From positions 4,712,001 to 4,776,000 of the forward strand of contig NZ_CP107995.1 in assembly GCF_036116635.1 (NCBI RefSeq): a stretch of DNA of 64,000 bases, written 5' to 3'. This stretch comes from Amycolatopsis sp. NBC_00345 (GTDB lineage Bacteria > Actinomycetota > Actinomycetes > Mycobacteriales > Pseudonocardiaceae). Shown piece after piece: positions 30,969-39,067 of this stretch; the first letter of the stretch is position 1; every line of letters begins with the position of its first letter. The notes below the pieces were generated by a model. It was not told where the DNA came from and did no database searches. It saw only the letters and a program-made list of their open reading frames with translations. Position numbers and translations under genes: made by a program.

Positions 30969-31099
30969 TGGGGTAACTCCTCATGCTCATCAGTGCCGTG
31001 GGGCCCGCACCGCGCTGCGCGGCCGGGTAGCCGGTCTCGGCCGCCACGGACTGCAGCCGGACCCGATCATTGAGATTACCAGCCGTGTGATCTGCGTCT

Positions 31100-31579
31100 T
31101 CAGGCGCGGTGCAGGGGGAACGCCGCGACCTCGCGGTACGGGCGGCCGTCGCTCGCCATCAGCACCACGCGCCCGGCGGTCCAGGCCCGGCCGGCGAACC
31201 CGGCGAGCCGCCGCGGCCACTCCCCCGGACCGCGTTCGCGCGGGAACCGGGCGAGGGTGAGGTGCGGGCGATAAGGACGGCCGGCCTCCGCGCCCACAGC
31301 ATGCGCGAGCTCGGCGAGGCCGTCTCCCATGGCTTCCAACCACAGGACGCCCGGAAAAGTTCCCGCGGCGCCGAGCCGGACCTCGACCGGCGGCCGTCCG
31401 GCCAGCGCGGCGCTCAGGTAGGAGGTGCGTTCGGCGACGTCGGCCTCGCCGTAGAACGCGAGCGTCACGTGCCAGCCCGCGGGCTCGGCCCAGCGCAGCG
31501 CGGGATCACCGTCACCGAGGGCTTGCGCCACCGCGGCGGCGACGTCGGCCGGCGGCAGCAGCGCGGAGAACAGCCGCAC
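31100..31579 (-). CDS. thpR: RNA 2',3'-cyclic phosphodiesterase (2H family)
   Basis: A 159-residue 2H phosphoesterase that opens 2',3'-cyclic phosphates on RNA ends; the related LigT ligates tRNA halves in vitro. The two catalytic HxT motifs are WHVTLAFYG (~residue 37) and RPHLTLARFPR (~residue 106). LFSALLPPADVAAAVAQAL is the usual start. GTG 31579 sits 3 bases past the stop of the XRE gene, so the two form an operon. Upstream of rpsO, it may join RNA processing, but no partner ligase is present. Confidence 0.88.
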   Translation of the reverse strand: MRLFSALLPPADVAAAVAQALGDGDPALRWAEPAGWHVTLAFYGEADVAERTSYLSAALAGRPPVEVRLGAAGTFPGVLWLEAMGDGLAELAHAVGAEAGRPYRPHLTLARFPRERGPGEWPRRLAGFAGRAWTAGRVVLMASDGRPYREVAAFPLHRA

Positions 31580-31582
31580 CGG

Positions 31583-32056
31583 CTAATGGCTCGCCCCGGC
31601 GCGGCGCAGCAGGTCGGCGATCGCCGGGAAGTCCTCGTCGAGGCGTTTGGCCGCCTCCGCCAGGTCCTCTTCCTCGGCCAGTTCGCGCAGCGCGGCGAGC
31701 ACTGTCTTGTCGTCGGAGCCGAGCGGGATGTTGTCGCGGCCGACAGTGGGCCGCGCGTCGCGCACGTCCTCCAGCGCCGACTGCATCGCGTCGCGGTTTC
31801 CGGCCGCGACCTCCGGCACGAGGATCTTGCGCTCGAGCATGATCATCCGGGCGAGCACCACGGGGTTGCCGATCTTCGCGCGCCGCCCGCTCATCACCTG
31901 GCTGAGCATCGGCGCGCTGATGCCGAGCACCTCGGCGAGGAAAGCCTGGGAGACGTCGAAGGCCACCACCAGCCTGCGCACGCGGTCACCGAGCGGCTCC
32001 CCGTACCACTCCCGCTGCAGCGCCACGTTCCGCTGAACGATCTTGTGGTCCTCCAC
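31583..32056 (-). CDS. XRE-type helix-turn-helix protein
   Basis: A 157-residue DNA-binding protein. Residues ~20-70 hold the lambda-repressor-like fold: GDRVRRLVVAFDVSQAFLAE followed by VLGISAPMLSQVMSGRRAKI. The rest is helical and acidic (TVLAALRELAEEEDLAEAAK), with no known ligand domain. GTG 32056 follows GGGGAGCGG. The 228 bases upstream (32057-32284), between it and ribF, hold its promoter region but no clear operator. It is co-transcribed with thpR; whether it regulates that gene is unknown. Confidence 0.82.
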   Translation of the reverse strand: MEDHKIVQRNVALQREWYGEPLGDRVRRLVVAFDVSQAFLAEVLGISAPMLSQVMSGRRAKIGNPVVLARMIMLERKILVPEVAAGNRDAMQSALEDVRDARPTVGRDNIPLGSDDKTVLAALRELAEEEDLAEAAKRLDEDFPAIADLLRRAGASH

Positions 32057-32284
32057 CCGTTCCGCTCCCCTAACTGTGCTGTTCGTGCCGATCCGACGGC
32101 CACCTTCGGCGGAAACGGGTTCCGACGAGCAGATCGGCTACAGCCCGTGTCCGCCTGCTTTCGGTCGAATCGGCAACCCCGCGTCGTCCGATACCGCCAG
32201 TGAGCATCTTGCCACCGCGGCGGCCTCCGGGTGACCGTAACTGCCCTTTCCGCCCCGCGGTCTGCCCAACCAGGGGAACGCGCC

Positions 32285-33253
32285 TCAGCCGCCGGTGGCC
32301 AGTTCTTTCCGGGTGCGGGCCACGTCGTCGTCGATCTGCGTGACCAGGTCCTCGGACCGGGGGAAGCGCACCTGGTCGCGCAACCGGGTGACGAAGTCGA
32401 GCGCCACGTGCTGGCCGTAGAAGTCCTCGTCGACGTCGAGCACAAACGCCTCGACGGTGCGCTCGCGGCCGGAGAACGTCGGGTTCGTGCCCACCGAGAC
32501 GGCCGCGCGCAGCCGCCGTCCCGGGTCCGACGAGCGCGTGAACCACGCGGTGTACACACCGTCCGCGGGCACGGCGGCGAACCGCGGCGTGGACAGGTTC
32601 GCCGTCGGGTAGCCGAGGTCGTGGCCCCGGCGGTCGCCGCGGACGACGATGCCCTCCAGCCGGTGCGGCCGGCCGAGCGCGTCGGCCGCCGCCACCACGT
32701 CGCCGGCGTCGATGCAGGAGCGGATGTAGGTGGAGGAGAAGGTGATGTCGTTGGCGGCGCGGTCGCCCTCGGTGAGCGAGCGGCCCTGCAGTTCCGCGCC
32801 GTAGGCGACGAAACCGAACCGCTGGCCGAGCTCGCGCAGCAGCGCGACGTTGCCCGCCGCCTTGTGCCCGAAGGTGAAGTTGTCGCCCACCACCACGGCC
32901 GCCGTGTGCAGCCGGTCCACCAGCACCTCGTGCACGAACTCGGGCGCGCTCAGCTTCGACAGCTCGAGGGTGAACGGCAGCACGGCGAACGCGTCGACGC
33001 CGAGGCCTTCGACCAGCTCGGCCTTGCGCCGCAAGGTGGTCAGCTGCGCGGGGTGGCTGCCCGGGCGCAGCACCTCGGACGGGTGCGGGTCGAAGGTCAG
33101 CACCACGCTCGGCAGGCCGCGCTCGGCCGCCGCCCGTACCGTGCGCGCGATGAGCGCCTGGTGCCCGCGGTGCACGCCGTCGAACACGCCGATGGTGACC
33201 ACGCACCGTCCCCAGCCGCCGGGGAGGTCTCCCAGGCCACGCCACCGCTGCAC
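32285..33253 (-). CDS. ribF: bifunctional riboflavin kinase / FAD synthetase
   Basis: A 322-residue enzyme that makes FMN and FAD from riboflavin. The N-terminal adenylyltransferase domain has VTIGVFDGVHRGHQALIART (the GxHxGH-type nucleotide site) and FTFGHKAAGNVALL. The C-terminal kinase domain has GHDLGYPTANLSTP (PTAN, Mg-flavin site) and GRERTVEAFVLDVDEDFYGQ. GTG 33253 has GGGGAGAG 9 nt upstream; the open frame extends further but without coding sense. truB lies 43 bases upstream on the same strand, the usual truB-ribF pair. Confidence 0.96.
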   Translation of the reverse strand: MQRWRGLGDLPGGWGRCVVTIGVFDGVHRGHQALIARTVRAAAERGLPSVVLTFDPHPSEVLRPGSHPAQLTTLRRKAELVEGLGVDAFAVLPFTLELSKLSAPEFVHEVLVDRLHTAAVVVGDNFTFGHKAAGNVALLRELGQRFGFVAYGAELQGRSLTEGDRAANDITFSSTYIRSCIDAGDVVAAADALGRPHRLEGIVVRGDRRGHDLGYPTANLSTPRFAAVPADGVYTAWFTRSSDPGRRLRAAVSVGTNPTFSGRERTVEAFVLDVDEDFYGQHVALDFVTRLRDQVRFPRSEDLVTQIDDDVARTRKELATGG

Positions 33254-33296
33254 TGTTCTCAACTCTCCCCGCGCCGGTGTCTGCTCGCAGCCCACC

Positions 33297-34211
33297 CTAT
33301 GCGGGGAGCAGGACCACCACCGACCGGGCCACACCGTCGGTGTCGGCGGCCAGCGCGAGCACCCGGCCGTCGGGCGCGAACAGGCCGTACGTGCCCTCGA
33401 TGCCGACCGCCGGGATGCGCTGGCCGTGCCGGACGGCGCGCGCGGCGGCCTCGTCGAGGTCGTGGCGCGGGAACGCGGCGGCGACGGCCGCGTCGAGGTC
33501 CAGCGACAGTTCCGGCTGCTCTTCGAGCTGGTCGAGCGTGCGGGCCTTGGCCAGGGTGAACGGGCCGACGGTGGTGCGCCGCAACGCCATCAGGTGGCCG
33601 CCGACGCCGAGCCCGGCGCCGAGGTCGCGGGCCAGCGCGCGGACGTAGGTGCCGGACGAGCACTCGACCACGGCGTCCAGCTCGACCCGGTCGCCCTCGC
33701 GGCGGGTGGCCAGCAGGTCGAAGCGGAAGACGGTGACCGGCCGCGGCGGGAGGATGACCTCCTCGCCGGCGCGCACGCGGGCGTACGCGCGCTTGCCGTC
33801 GACCTTCACGGCGCTGACCGCGCTGGGCACCTGCTGGATGTCGCCGCTGAGCGCGGCGATCCCCGCGGCGATCTGCTCGTCGGTCACCTTCGCGACGGCG
33901 CCGGGCTCCGCCTCGGTGAGGGTCTCGCCCTCCGCGTCGTCGGTGGTGGTGGAGCTGCCGAGCGTCAGCGTGGCGAGGTAGGTCTTGCGGTCGAGGGCGA
34001 GGTGGCCGAGCAGCTTGGTGGCGCGCTCGATGCCGAGCACGAGCACGCCGGTCGCCATCGGGTCGAGCGTGCCGGCGTGGCCGACCTTGCGGGTGCCCAT
34101 GAAACGGCGGGCTCGCGCGACCACGTCGTGCGAGGTCATCCCGGCCGGTTTGTCGACGATGAGCAGACCGGGCGGCGGAGCGGGGCGGCGCGGTTCTTTC
34201 GGGCGAGACAC
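33297..34211 (-). CDS. truB: tRNA pseudouridine(55) synthase TruB
   Basis: A 304-residue synthase that converts U55 of the tRNA T-loop to pseudouridine. GLLIVDKPAGMTSHDVVARA is the conserved start, KVGHAGTLDPMATGVLVLGI carries the catalytic aspartate, KTYLATLTLGSSTTTDDAEG and VECSSGTYVRALARDLG follow, and a PUA-like C-terminus ends GVARSVVVLLPA. GTG 34211 is chosen because TACAGT lies 7 nt upstream, a leaderless-type arrangement; the frame extends 60 bases further. It precedes ribF. Confidence 0.95.
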   Translation of the reverse strand: MSRPKEPRRPAPPPGLLIVDKPAGMTSHDVVARARRFMGTRKVGHAGTLDPMATGVLVLGIERATKLLGHLALDRKTYLATLTLGSSTTTDDAEGETLTEAEPGAVAKVTDEQIAAGIAALSGDIQQVPSAVSAVKVDGKRAYARVRAGEEVILPPRPVTVFRFDLLATRREGDRVELDAVVECSSGTYVRALARDLGAGLGVGGHLMALRRTTVGPFTLAKARTLDQLEEQPELSLDLDAAVAAAFPRHDLDEAAARAVRHGQRIPAVGIEGTYGLFAPDGRVLALAADTDGVARSVVVLLPA

Positions 34212-34218
34212 GGGCGAA

Positions 34219-34224
34219 ACTGTA
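34219..34224 (-). promoter_or_regulatory. putative leaderless -10 of truB
   Basis: On the minus strand TACAGT is followed by 7 nt and GTG 34211, without a ribosome binding site. Confidence 0.4.
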
Positions 34225-34281
34225 TCCAGACATGGTGAAGCGGGCTGCGGGCAGGACTCGTGAGCGTCCACTCACGAGCGG

Positions 34282-35595
34282 TCAGGCGGCGACGGCCCTT
34301 TCGGCGACGGCGTCCCACGAGCGGCGGCGGATGCGCACCGGCACGGCCTCGCCGCGGGCTTCGGCCGCGAACAGGTGCGCGCGGGCCCGGCGCCACCACA
34401 CCAGCATCCGGGCCGTGCCCAGCGCGAGCACCGCCACGACGGCCAGCAGCGCCAGGCGGAAGTTGCCACCCGTCCACTGCAGCAGCACACCGACGGCCAG
34501 CGCGGTGATCGTGGTGGCGACGAAGCCGCCGACGTTCACGACGCCCGTCGCGGTGCCGACGCGTTCCATCGGGTTGTAGTCGCGGGCCAGCGCGAAGCCG
34601 ATCATCGACGCCGGGCCGCCCAGCGCCAGGAACGCGAACGCGGGCACCAGCACGCCCATCGGCAGCGGCCCGCTCCAGCCGAGCAGCACGGCCCAGACCA
34701 GGGCGGCGCCGCCGAGGTACCCGCCGACCAACGGCATCCGCAGCGACGGCCGGCGGCCGATCAGCGTGCCCAGCAACGGCCCGCCCGCCATCGAGCCGAA
34801 GACGAACACCGTCAGCAGCGCGCTCGCCGTGGCGGGCGGCAAACCCTGGCCCTGCACCAGGAACGGCACGCCCCACAGCAGCGTCAGCACGTTGGGCGCG
34901 AACATCGTGGTGAAGTGCACCCAGAAGCCCAGCCGGGTGCCGGGCACCCGCCAAGCCGTGCGGACCCGGCGGCCCAGCTCGGCCGGGCGCACCGGCTCGC
35001 GGACCGGCTCGGGCACGCCAAGCGGGGTGTCGCGCACCCGCAACAGCACGGGAATCGTGTACAGCACGGTGATCGCGCCGACGGCGAGGAAGGTGACTGT
35101 CCATCCTGGACCGTCAAGCAGCAGCGTGAGCGGGACGGTGGCGGCAAGGTTGCCGACGTAGCCGACCGCCGAGGTGAACGACGTCAGCAGCGCGTACTGC
35201 CGTCTGGGGAAGTGGGCCGCGACGAGCCGCAGCACACTGACGAACGTCAGCGCGTCGCCAAGCCCGAGCACGCCACGCGCGAGAAGCCCGACGCCGTAAG
35301 TACTCGCGACGCCTAGCAATAGCTGGCCGAGCCCGAGGATGAGCACGGCGGCGGTGAGCACCCGCCGCGGCCCGTAACGGTCGACGAGCACGCCGGTGGG
35401 AATCTGCATCGCGGCGTAGACCCCGACTTGTAGCACTGTGAACGTGCCGAGCGCGGCAGCACCGACGCCGAACCGCTCAGCCGCCTGCAACCCGGCGACG
35501 CCGAACGAGGTGCGGTGGAACACGGCCAGCAGGTAAACCGTGACCGCGGTAAGCCAGATGAGCCAGGACCGGACGGTGGCGCGGCCGGGCGACAA
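34282..35595 (-). CDS. MFS transporter
   Basis: A 437-residue twelve-helix major facilitator. VYLLAVFHRTSFGVAGLQAA is helix 1, and PTGVLVDRYGPRRVLTAAVL contains the motif A-like loop (GxxxDRxGxRR). Helix 5 shows ALLTSFTSAVGYVGNLAATV. The C-terminal half begins near GFWVHFTTMFAPNVLTLLWG and ends in an Arg-rich cytosolic tail. The start is TTG 35595, with GGAGGA four bases upstream, so translation may be modest. The substrate is unknown. It lies upstream of truB in the same direction, but truB appears to have its own promoter. Confidence 0.9.
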   Translation of the reverse strand: MSPGRATVRSWLIWLTAVTVYLLAVFHRTSFGVAGLQAAERFGVGAAALGTFTVLQVGVYAAMQIPTGVLVDRYGPRRVLTAAVLILGLGQLLLGVASTYGVGLLARGVLGLGDALTFVSVLRLVAAHFPRRQYALLTSFTSAVGYVGNLAATVPLTLLLDGPGWTVTFLAVGAITVLYTIPVLLRVRDTPLGVPEPVREPVRPAELGRRVRTAWRVPGTRLGFWVHFTTMFAPNVLTLLWGVPFLVQGQGLPPATASALLTVFVFGSMAGGPLLGTLIGRRPSLRMPLVGGYLGGAALVWAVLLGWSGPLPMGVLVPAFAFLALGGPASMIGFALARDYNPMERVGTATGVVNVGGFVATTITALAVGVLLQWTGGNFRLALLAVVAVLALGTARMLVWWRRARAHLFAAEARGEAVPVRIRRRSWDAVAERAVAA

Positions 35596-35759
35596 GGGTT
35601 CCTCCAGGAGGTAGCGGATTCGTCAGGAAGATCGTCAGGAGAAGACGCCGACGCTGCCGCCTTGATTGTTGTATCGCCTCAGCAAGCTCGAAACATAGCC
35701 GTTACCTGGGTGGGCTTCGCCACAACGGGGTTGGTGGGGTTGGCGGGGTTGGTGGGGTT

Positions 35760-35907
35760 GGTGGGGTTGGTGGGGTTGGTGGGCCAGCGGGGTCGGTTGC
35801 CGGTTGGACGGCGGGCCGGTTGCCGGTGGGATAGGTGGGGTTGGTGGGGTTGGTGGGCCAGCGGGGTCGGTTGCCGATTGGACGGCGGGCCGGTTGCCGG
35901 TGGGATA
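35760..35907. repeat. 74-bp tandem repeat x2, G-rich
   Basis: Two 74-base units (35760-35833 and 35834-35907) differ at one visible position. They are preceded by several GGTGGGGTT nonamers from ~35730, and a third copy begins GGTGGGGTCAG at 35908. The plus strand is G-rich with runs of four G, so quadruplexes are possible. The rest of the 446-base gap between the MFS and PhzF genes (35596-36041) holds no gene I can support. Confidence 0.85.
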
Positions 35908-36041
35908 GGTGGGGTCAGTGAGGTCGACGGAGCCGGTGAGGTCGGAGTTGGGTGTGGCCGCGGCCCGGCCACTCTCACCCGTCAGCGGGCGCTGCGGCGG
36001 TCACCCGTCGCAGGCCAGCCCGGTCCCGGTTCCCGGCGTGG

Positions 36042-36866
36042 TCACGGCAACCGGACCGAGCCGGTGATGCCGATGACCGTGTCGCCGCCGGTCCAGATGT
36101 CGGGGCCGACGCGTTCGAGGTGGACGCGGCCGCGGCGGCGGAGGTTCGTGCCTTGCGCAGCGACGTAAGAGTCCGGGGCCTGCCCGGTGCCGATCAGCCA
36201 TTGGCCGATCGCGGCGTTCAGGCTGCCGGTCACCGGGTCTTCGGCGGTGCGCACGAACGCGCGGACCTCGTACGCGACTTCGCCTCCCGGCGGATAGGGG
36301 CCGACCACACCGATCTTGTTGATCTCGCCGAAGGCGGCGGAGTCCGGCCTGATCCCGAGCACCGTATCGGCGTCCTTGAGCAGCAGCGCGAGCCAGCCGG
36401 GGCCGTTGTCGGCCCACTGTGCGCCGACGACGTCCTCGTCCTTCAGGTGCAGCGCGCGCTTCACGCCATCAAGATCCGCGGCATCGACGTCACCGCCGCG
36501 GATCAAGGGCGGCGCGGCGAACGCGAGCCGCTCCCCCGTGCGCCGCACGCGCACCAACCCGGCCCCGCACTCTTGGACGAGGTGGTCGGCCTTCGGCACG
36601 CCACCGGCTTCGAGCCACGCCCGTGCGGAGCCCAACGTCGGGTGCCCGGCGAAGGGCAGCTCGCCCTCGGTGGTGAAGATCCGCACTCGGTAGTCGGCGT
36701 CCGCGTGAACCGGCGGCAGCAGGAACGTCGTCTCGCTGAGATTGGTCCAGCGGGCGAACGCCGCCATCTGCTCGTCGGTGAGACCCTCGGCGCCGTGCAC
36801 CACGGCGAGGGGGTTGCCGAGCAGGAACCGGCTGGTGAAGACGTCGACCTGGTGAAAGGGGAGCAT
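36042..36866 (-). CDS. PhzF family isomerase-like protein
   Basis: A 274-residue protein of the phenazine-biosynthesis PhzF/diaminopimelate epimerase fold. FHQVDVFTSRFLLGNPLAVV is the start, ARWTNLSETTFLLPP includes the conserved glutamate of the isomerase site, IFTTEGELPFAGHPTLGSAR the GHP motif, and RTAEDPVTGSLNAAIGQWLI the second-half signature (DPVTGS). There are no other phenazine genes, so the substrate is unknown. ATG 36866 is used; the frame extends upstream only into tandem repeats. It is flanked on both sides by minisatellite DNA. Confidence 0.92.
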   Translation of the reverse strand: MLPFHQVDVFTSRFLLGNPLAVVHGAEGLTDEQMAAFARWTNLSETTFLLPPVHADADYRVRIFTTEGELPFAGHPTLGSARAWLEAGGVPKADHLVQECGAGLVRVRRTGERLAFAAPPLIRGGDVDAADLDGVKRALHLKDEDVVGAQWADNGPGWLALLLKDADTVLGIRPDSAAFGEINKIGVVGPYPPGGEVAYEVRAFVRTAEDPVTGSLNAAIGQWLIGTGQAPDSYVAAQGTNLRRRGRVHLERVGPDIWTGGDTVIGITGSVRLP

Positions 36867-36910
36867 GAGCCCACCCTGGCATCGGACTCGGCGCACGGGC
36901 CAGCGAATTC

Positions 36911-37140
36911 CGGCACCAGGACCGGCCCGCGGGCCAACGGGTTCCAGCATCAGGCCAGCAGGTTCCAAGCCGGGCCGACGCACGAACCACCGGCACCGGC
37001 ACCGGCACCGGGCCAGCAAGTTCTGCACCACAGTGGCAAGTTCCAGCCCCGGGCCGGCGGGCCGGCACCGGGTCAGCGAGTTTCAGCGCCAGGCCACAGG
37101 GTTCCGGCACCGAGCCAGCAGGTTCCAGCACCAGGCAGCG
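36911..37140. repeat. degenerate ~22-bp tandem repeats
   Basis: About ten diverged units resembling GCACCRGGCCAGCAGGTTCC run through this stretch, with extra ACCGGC steps at 36990-37010. The 639-base gap between PhzF and MATE (36867-37505) is almost entirely repeats, and I find no gene in it. Confidence 0.65.
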
Positions 37141-37160
37141 CGCGGGCGCGCCGGTCCAGC

Positions 37161-37400
37161 GGCGCGGGTTTCAGCGGCACCAGTTCCCGCGGCGCGGGTC
37201 TCAGCGGCGCGGGTCTCAGCGGCGCGGGTCTCAGCGGCGCGGGTCTCAGCGGCGCGGGTTTCAGCGGCACCAGTTCCCGCGGCGCGGGTCTCAGCGGCGC
37301 GGGTCTCAGCGGCGCGGGTCTCAGCGGCGCGGGTCTCAGCGGCGCGGGTCTCAGCGGCGCGGGTCTCAGCGGCGCGGGTCTCAGCGGCGCGGGTCTCAGC
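37161..37400. repeat. 15-bp minisatellite, 16 units with higher-order pattern
   Basis: Sixteen contiguous 15-base units. Type A is GGCGCGGGTCTCAGC (12 copies), B is GGCGCGGGTTTCAGC (2) and C is GGCACCAGTTCCCGC (2). Their order is B C A4 B C A8. Because the unit is a multiple of three, every frame stays open (GAGLS on plus, AETRA on minus), but there is no start, ribosome site or gene context, so I treat it as non-coding. Confidence 0.9.
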
Positions 37401-37505
37401 GACCCCAGTTCCAGCGCGCACCGGTTCCAGCGAGCCCCTTCAGCGGCGCGGGGTTTCAGCGAGCCCCTTTCGGCAGCGCAGGTCTCAGCGGCAGCGGTGC
37501 GGGTT

Positions 37506-38870
37506 TCAGCGCACGGCGCCCACCACCGCCCACTGTCCCGAGCGCCAGCGGACGAGCACGGCGGCCAGGCGCAGCACCATGAACAGCGACAGGCCGACCC
37601 AGATGCCGGTCAGGCCCCAGCCGAGGGCCAGTGACAGCCAGATCAGCGGCAGGAAGCCGATGCCGGCGCTGACCAGGGTCGCGGTGCGGAGGAAGGCGGC
37701 GTCGCCGGCGCCGAGGAGGACGCCGTCCAGGGCGAAGACGACGCCTGCGATTGGTTGCAGCGCCACGAAGAACCACCAGGCGTGCGGGATCTCGGCGAGT
37801 ACGCCGGGATCCGACGTGAACGCGTGCGGCAGCGTGGTGGACAGCGCGGCGAACAGCGCGCACAGGAAACAACCCAGCATCAGCCCGTACGCGACGATCT
37901 GCGAGGCCACGCCCCGCGCCTGCCGTGCGGCCCCGCCGCCGAGGGCCGCGCCGACCAGTGACTGCGCGGCGATCGCGACGGAGTCCAGCACCAGCGAGAG
38001 GAACGTCCACAGCTGCAGCACGACCTGGTGCGCCCCGACGGCCTCGGTGGACGTCCGCGCCGCGACGGCCGCCGCGGAGACGAAGCAGGCCTGGAAAGCG
38101 AGGCTGCGCAGCACCAGGTCGCGGCCGAGGGTGAGCTGCGCGCGCATCACGCCGAAGTCCGGCCGGAGCGGCACGCGCTCGCGCGCCAGCGCCACGAGGA
38201 ACATCGACGCGGAAACGACCTGCGCCACCACGTTCGCGATCGCCGAGCCCTCCAGGCCGAGATCCGCGACGTACACCAGCAGCGGGCACAGCACGGCCGA
38301 GATCCCGTTGCCCGCCAGCACATAACGCAACGGCCGGGCCGCGTCCTGCACGCCGCGCATCCAGCCGTTGCCGGCCATGGTGACGAGGATCAGCGGCGCC
38401 CCGAACAGCGCGATCCGCAGCCATGACACAGCGGCGTCGGCGATCTCGTCGCTGCCCGACAGCGCACGGGCGATCGGACCCGCGAGCAGCTGCCCGGCCA
38501 CGAGCAGCGCCAGCCCGACCAGGATCGCCAGCCAGGTGGCCTGCACTCCCTCGCTGACCGCTTCCGACCGCCGGCCGGCGCCGTGCAGCCGCGCGGTGCG
38601 CGAGGTGGTGCCGTAGGACAGGAACGTCAGCTGCGTGGAGATCTGCGACAGCACCACCCCGCCGAGCGCGAGCCCGGCCAGCGGCAGCGCGCCGAGGTGC
38701 CCGACCACGGCGGTGTCCACCAGGACGTACAGCGGTTCGGCGGCCAGCACGCCGAGCGCGGGCACGGCGAGGCCGAGCACACGACGGGCGGGGATGCGGT
38801 CGCCAGGGTCGATCTTCGGTTCCGGGGCTTGTGACGACGGGGATTCCGCCGAGGGGGCTTTTTCGGGCAC
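37506..38870 (-). CDS. MATE family efflux transporter (DinF-like)
   Basis: A 454-residue twelve-helix multidrug/oxidative exporter. RVLGLAVPALGVLAAEPLYV with LVDTAVVGHLGALPLAGLAL is the N-terminal MATE signature. GNGWMRGVQDAARPLRYVLA lies near helix 5, and the second half starts LGRDLVLRSLAFQACFVSAA. The final helices end LRLAAVLVRWRSGQWAVVGA. GTG 38870 has GGAGG immediately before it, closer than ideal. Order with the DHH phosphoesterase and rbfA resembles mycobacterial dinF, but a P450 gene now sits between. Confidence 0.91.
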   Translation of the reverse strand: MPEKAPSAESPSSQAPEPKIDPGDRIPARRVLGLAVPALGVLAAEPLYVLVDTAVVGHLGALPLAGLALGGVVLSQISTQLTFLSYGTTSRTARLHGAGRRSEAVSEGVQATWLAILVGLALLVAGQLLAGPIARALSGSDEIADAAVSWLRIALFGAPLILVTMAGNGWMRGVQDAARPLRYVLAGNGISAVLCPLLVYVADLGLEGSAIANVVAQVVSASMFLVALARERVPLRPDFGVMRAQLTLGRDLVLRSLAFQACFVSAAAVAARTSTEAVGAHQVVLQLWTFLSLVLDSVAIAAQSLVGAALGGGAARQARGVASQIVAYGLMLGCFLCALFAALSTTLPHAFTSDPGVLAEIPHAWWFFVALQPIAGVVFALDGVLLGAGDAAFLRTATLVSAGIGFLPLIWLSLALGWGLTGIWVGLSLFMVLRLAAVLVRWRSGQWAVVGAVR

Positions 38871-38934
38871 CTCCGGAGGGTAACCATCGGCACCGACAGT
38901 TTCGGGTCAGTCGCCGTGGATCACAGTTCCCGGC

Positions 38935-39067
38935 CGCCCGACATCACGGTCCCAGCCGCCCGGCAGCACCGTGCCAGTCGCCCAACATCACGGTTCCCGG
39001 CTGCTCGGCATCACGGTCCCGATCGCCCAGCATCACCGTTCCCGGCCTCCAAGAATCACCGGCAACG
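38935..39067. repeat. 22-bp tandem repeat overlapping the P450 3' end
   Basis: Six units of about 22 bases, such as CGCCCGACATCACGGTCCC and CGCCCAACATCACGGTTCCC, run from the P450/MATE spacer into the last ~11 codons of the P450 gene. Read on the minus strand the coding unit is GTGATTCTTGGAGGCCGGGA, and the downstream units are its diverged copies. Confidence 0.8.

Noticed and set aside
35679..35978. 99-codon frame with NPTNPTNP repeats on the minus strand
   Set aside because: It is created by the G-rich tandem repeats. The 74-bp period is not a multiple of three, so the peptide does not repeat in frame, and there is no start context.
36042..36866. phenazine biosynthesis cluster
   Set aside because: PhzF-like proteins are widespread alone, and no other phz gene is nearby.
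36867..37031. N-terminal extension of the PhzF protein
   Set aside because: The added residues (CRCRCRW etc.) come from tandem repeats; the PhzF fold begins at ATG 36866.
37161..37400. CRISPR array
   Set aside because: Units are contiguous 15-mers with no unique spacers, and no cas genes are present.
37083..37421. AETRA repeat protein (minus) or GAGLS repeat protein (plus)
   Set aside because: Open only because the 15-bp unit keeps every frame open; no start signal, and no domain at either end.
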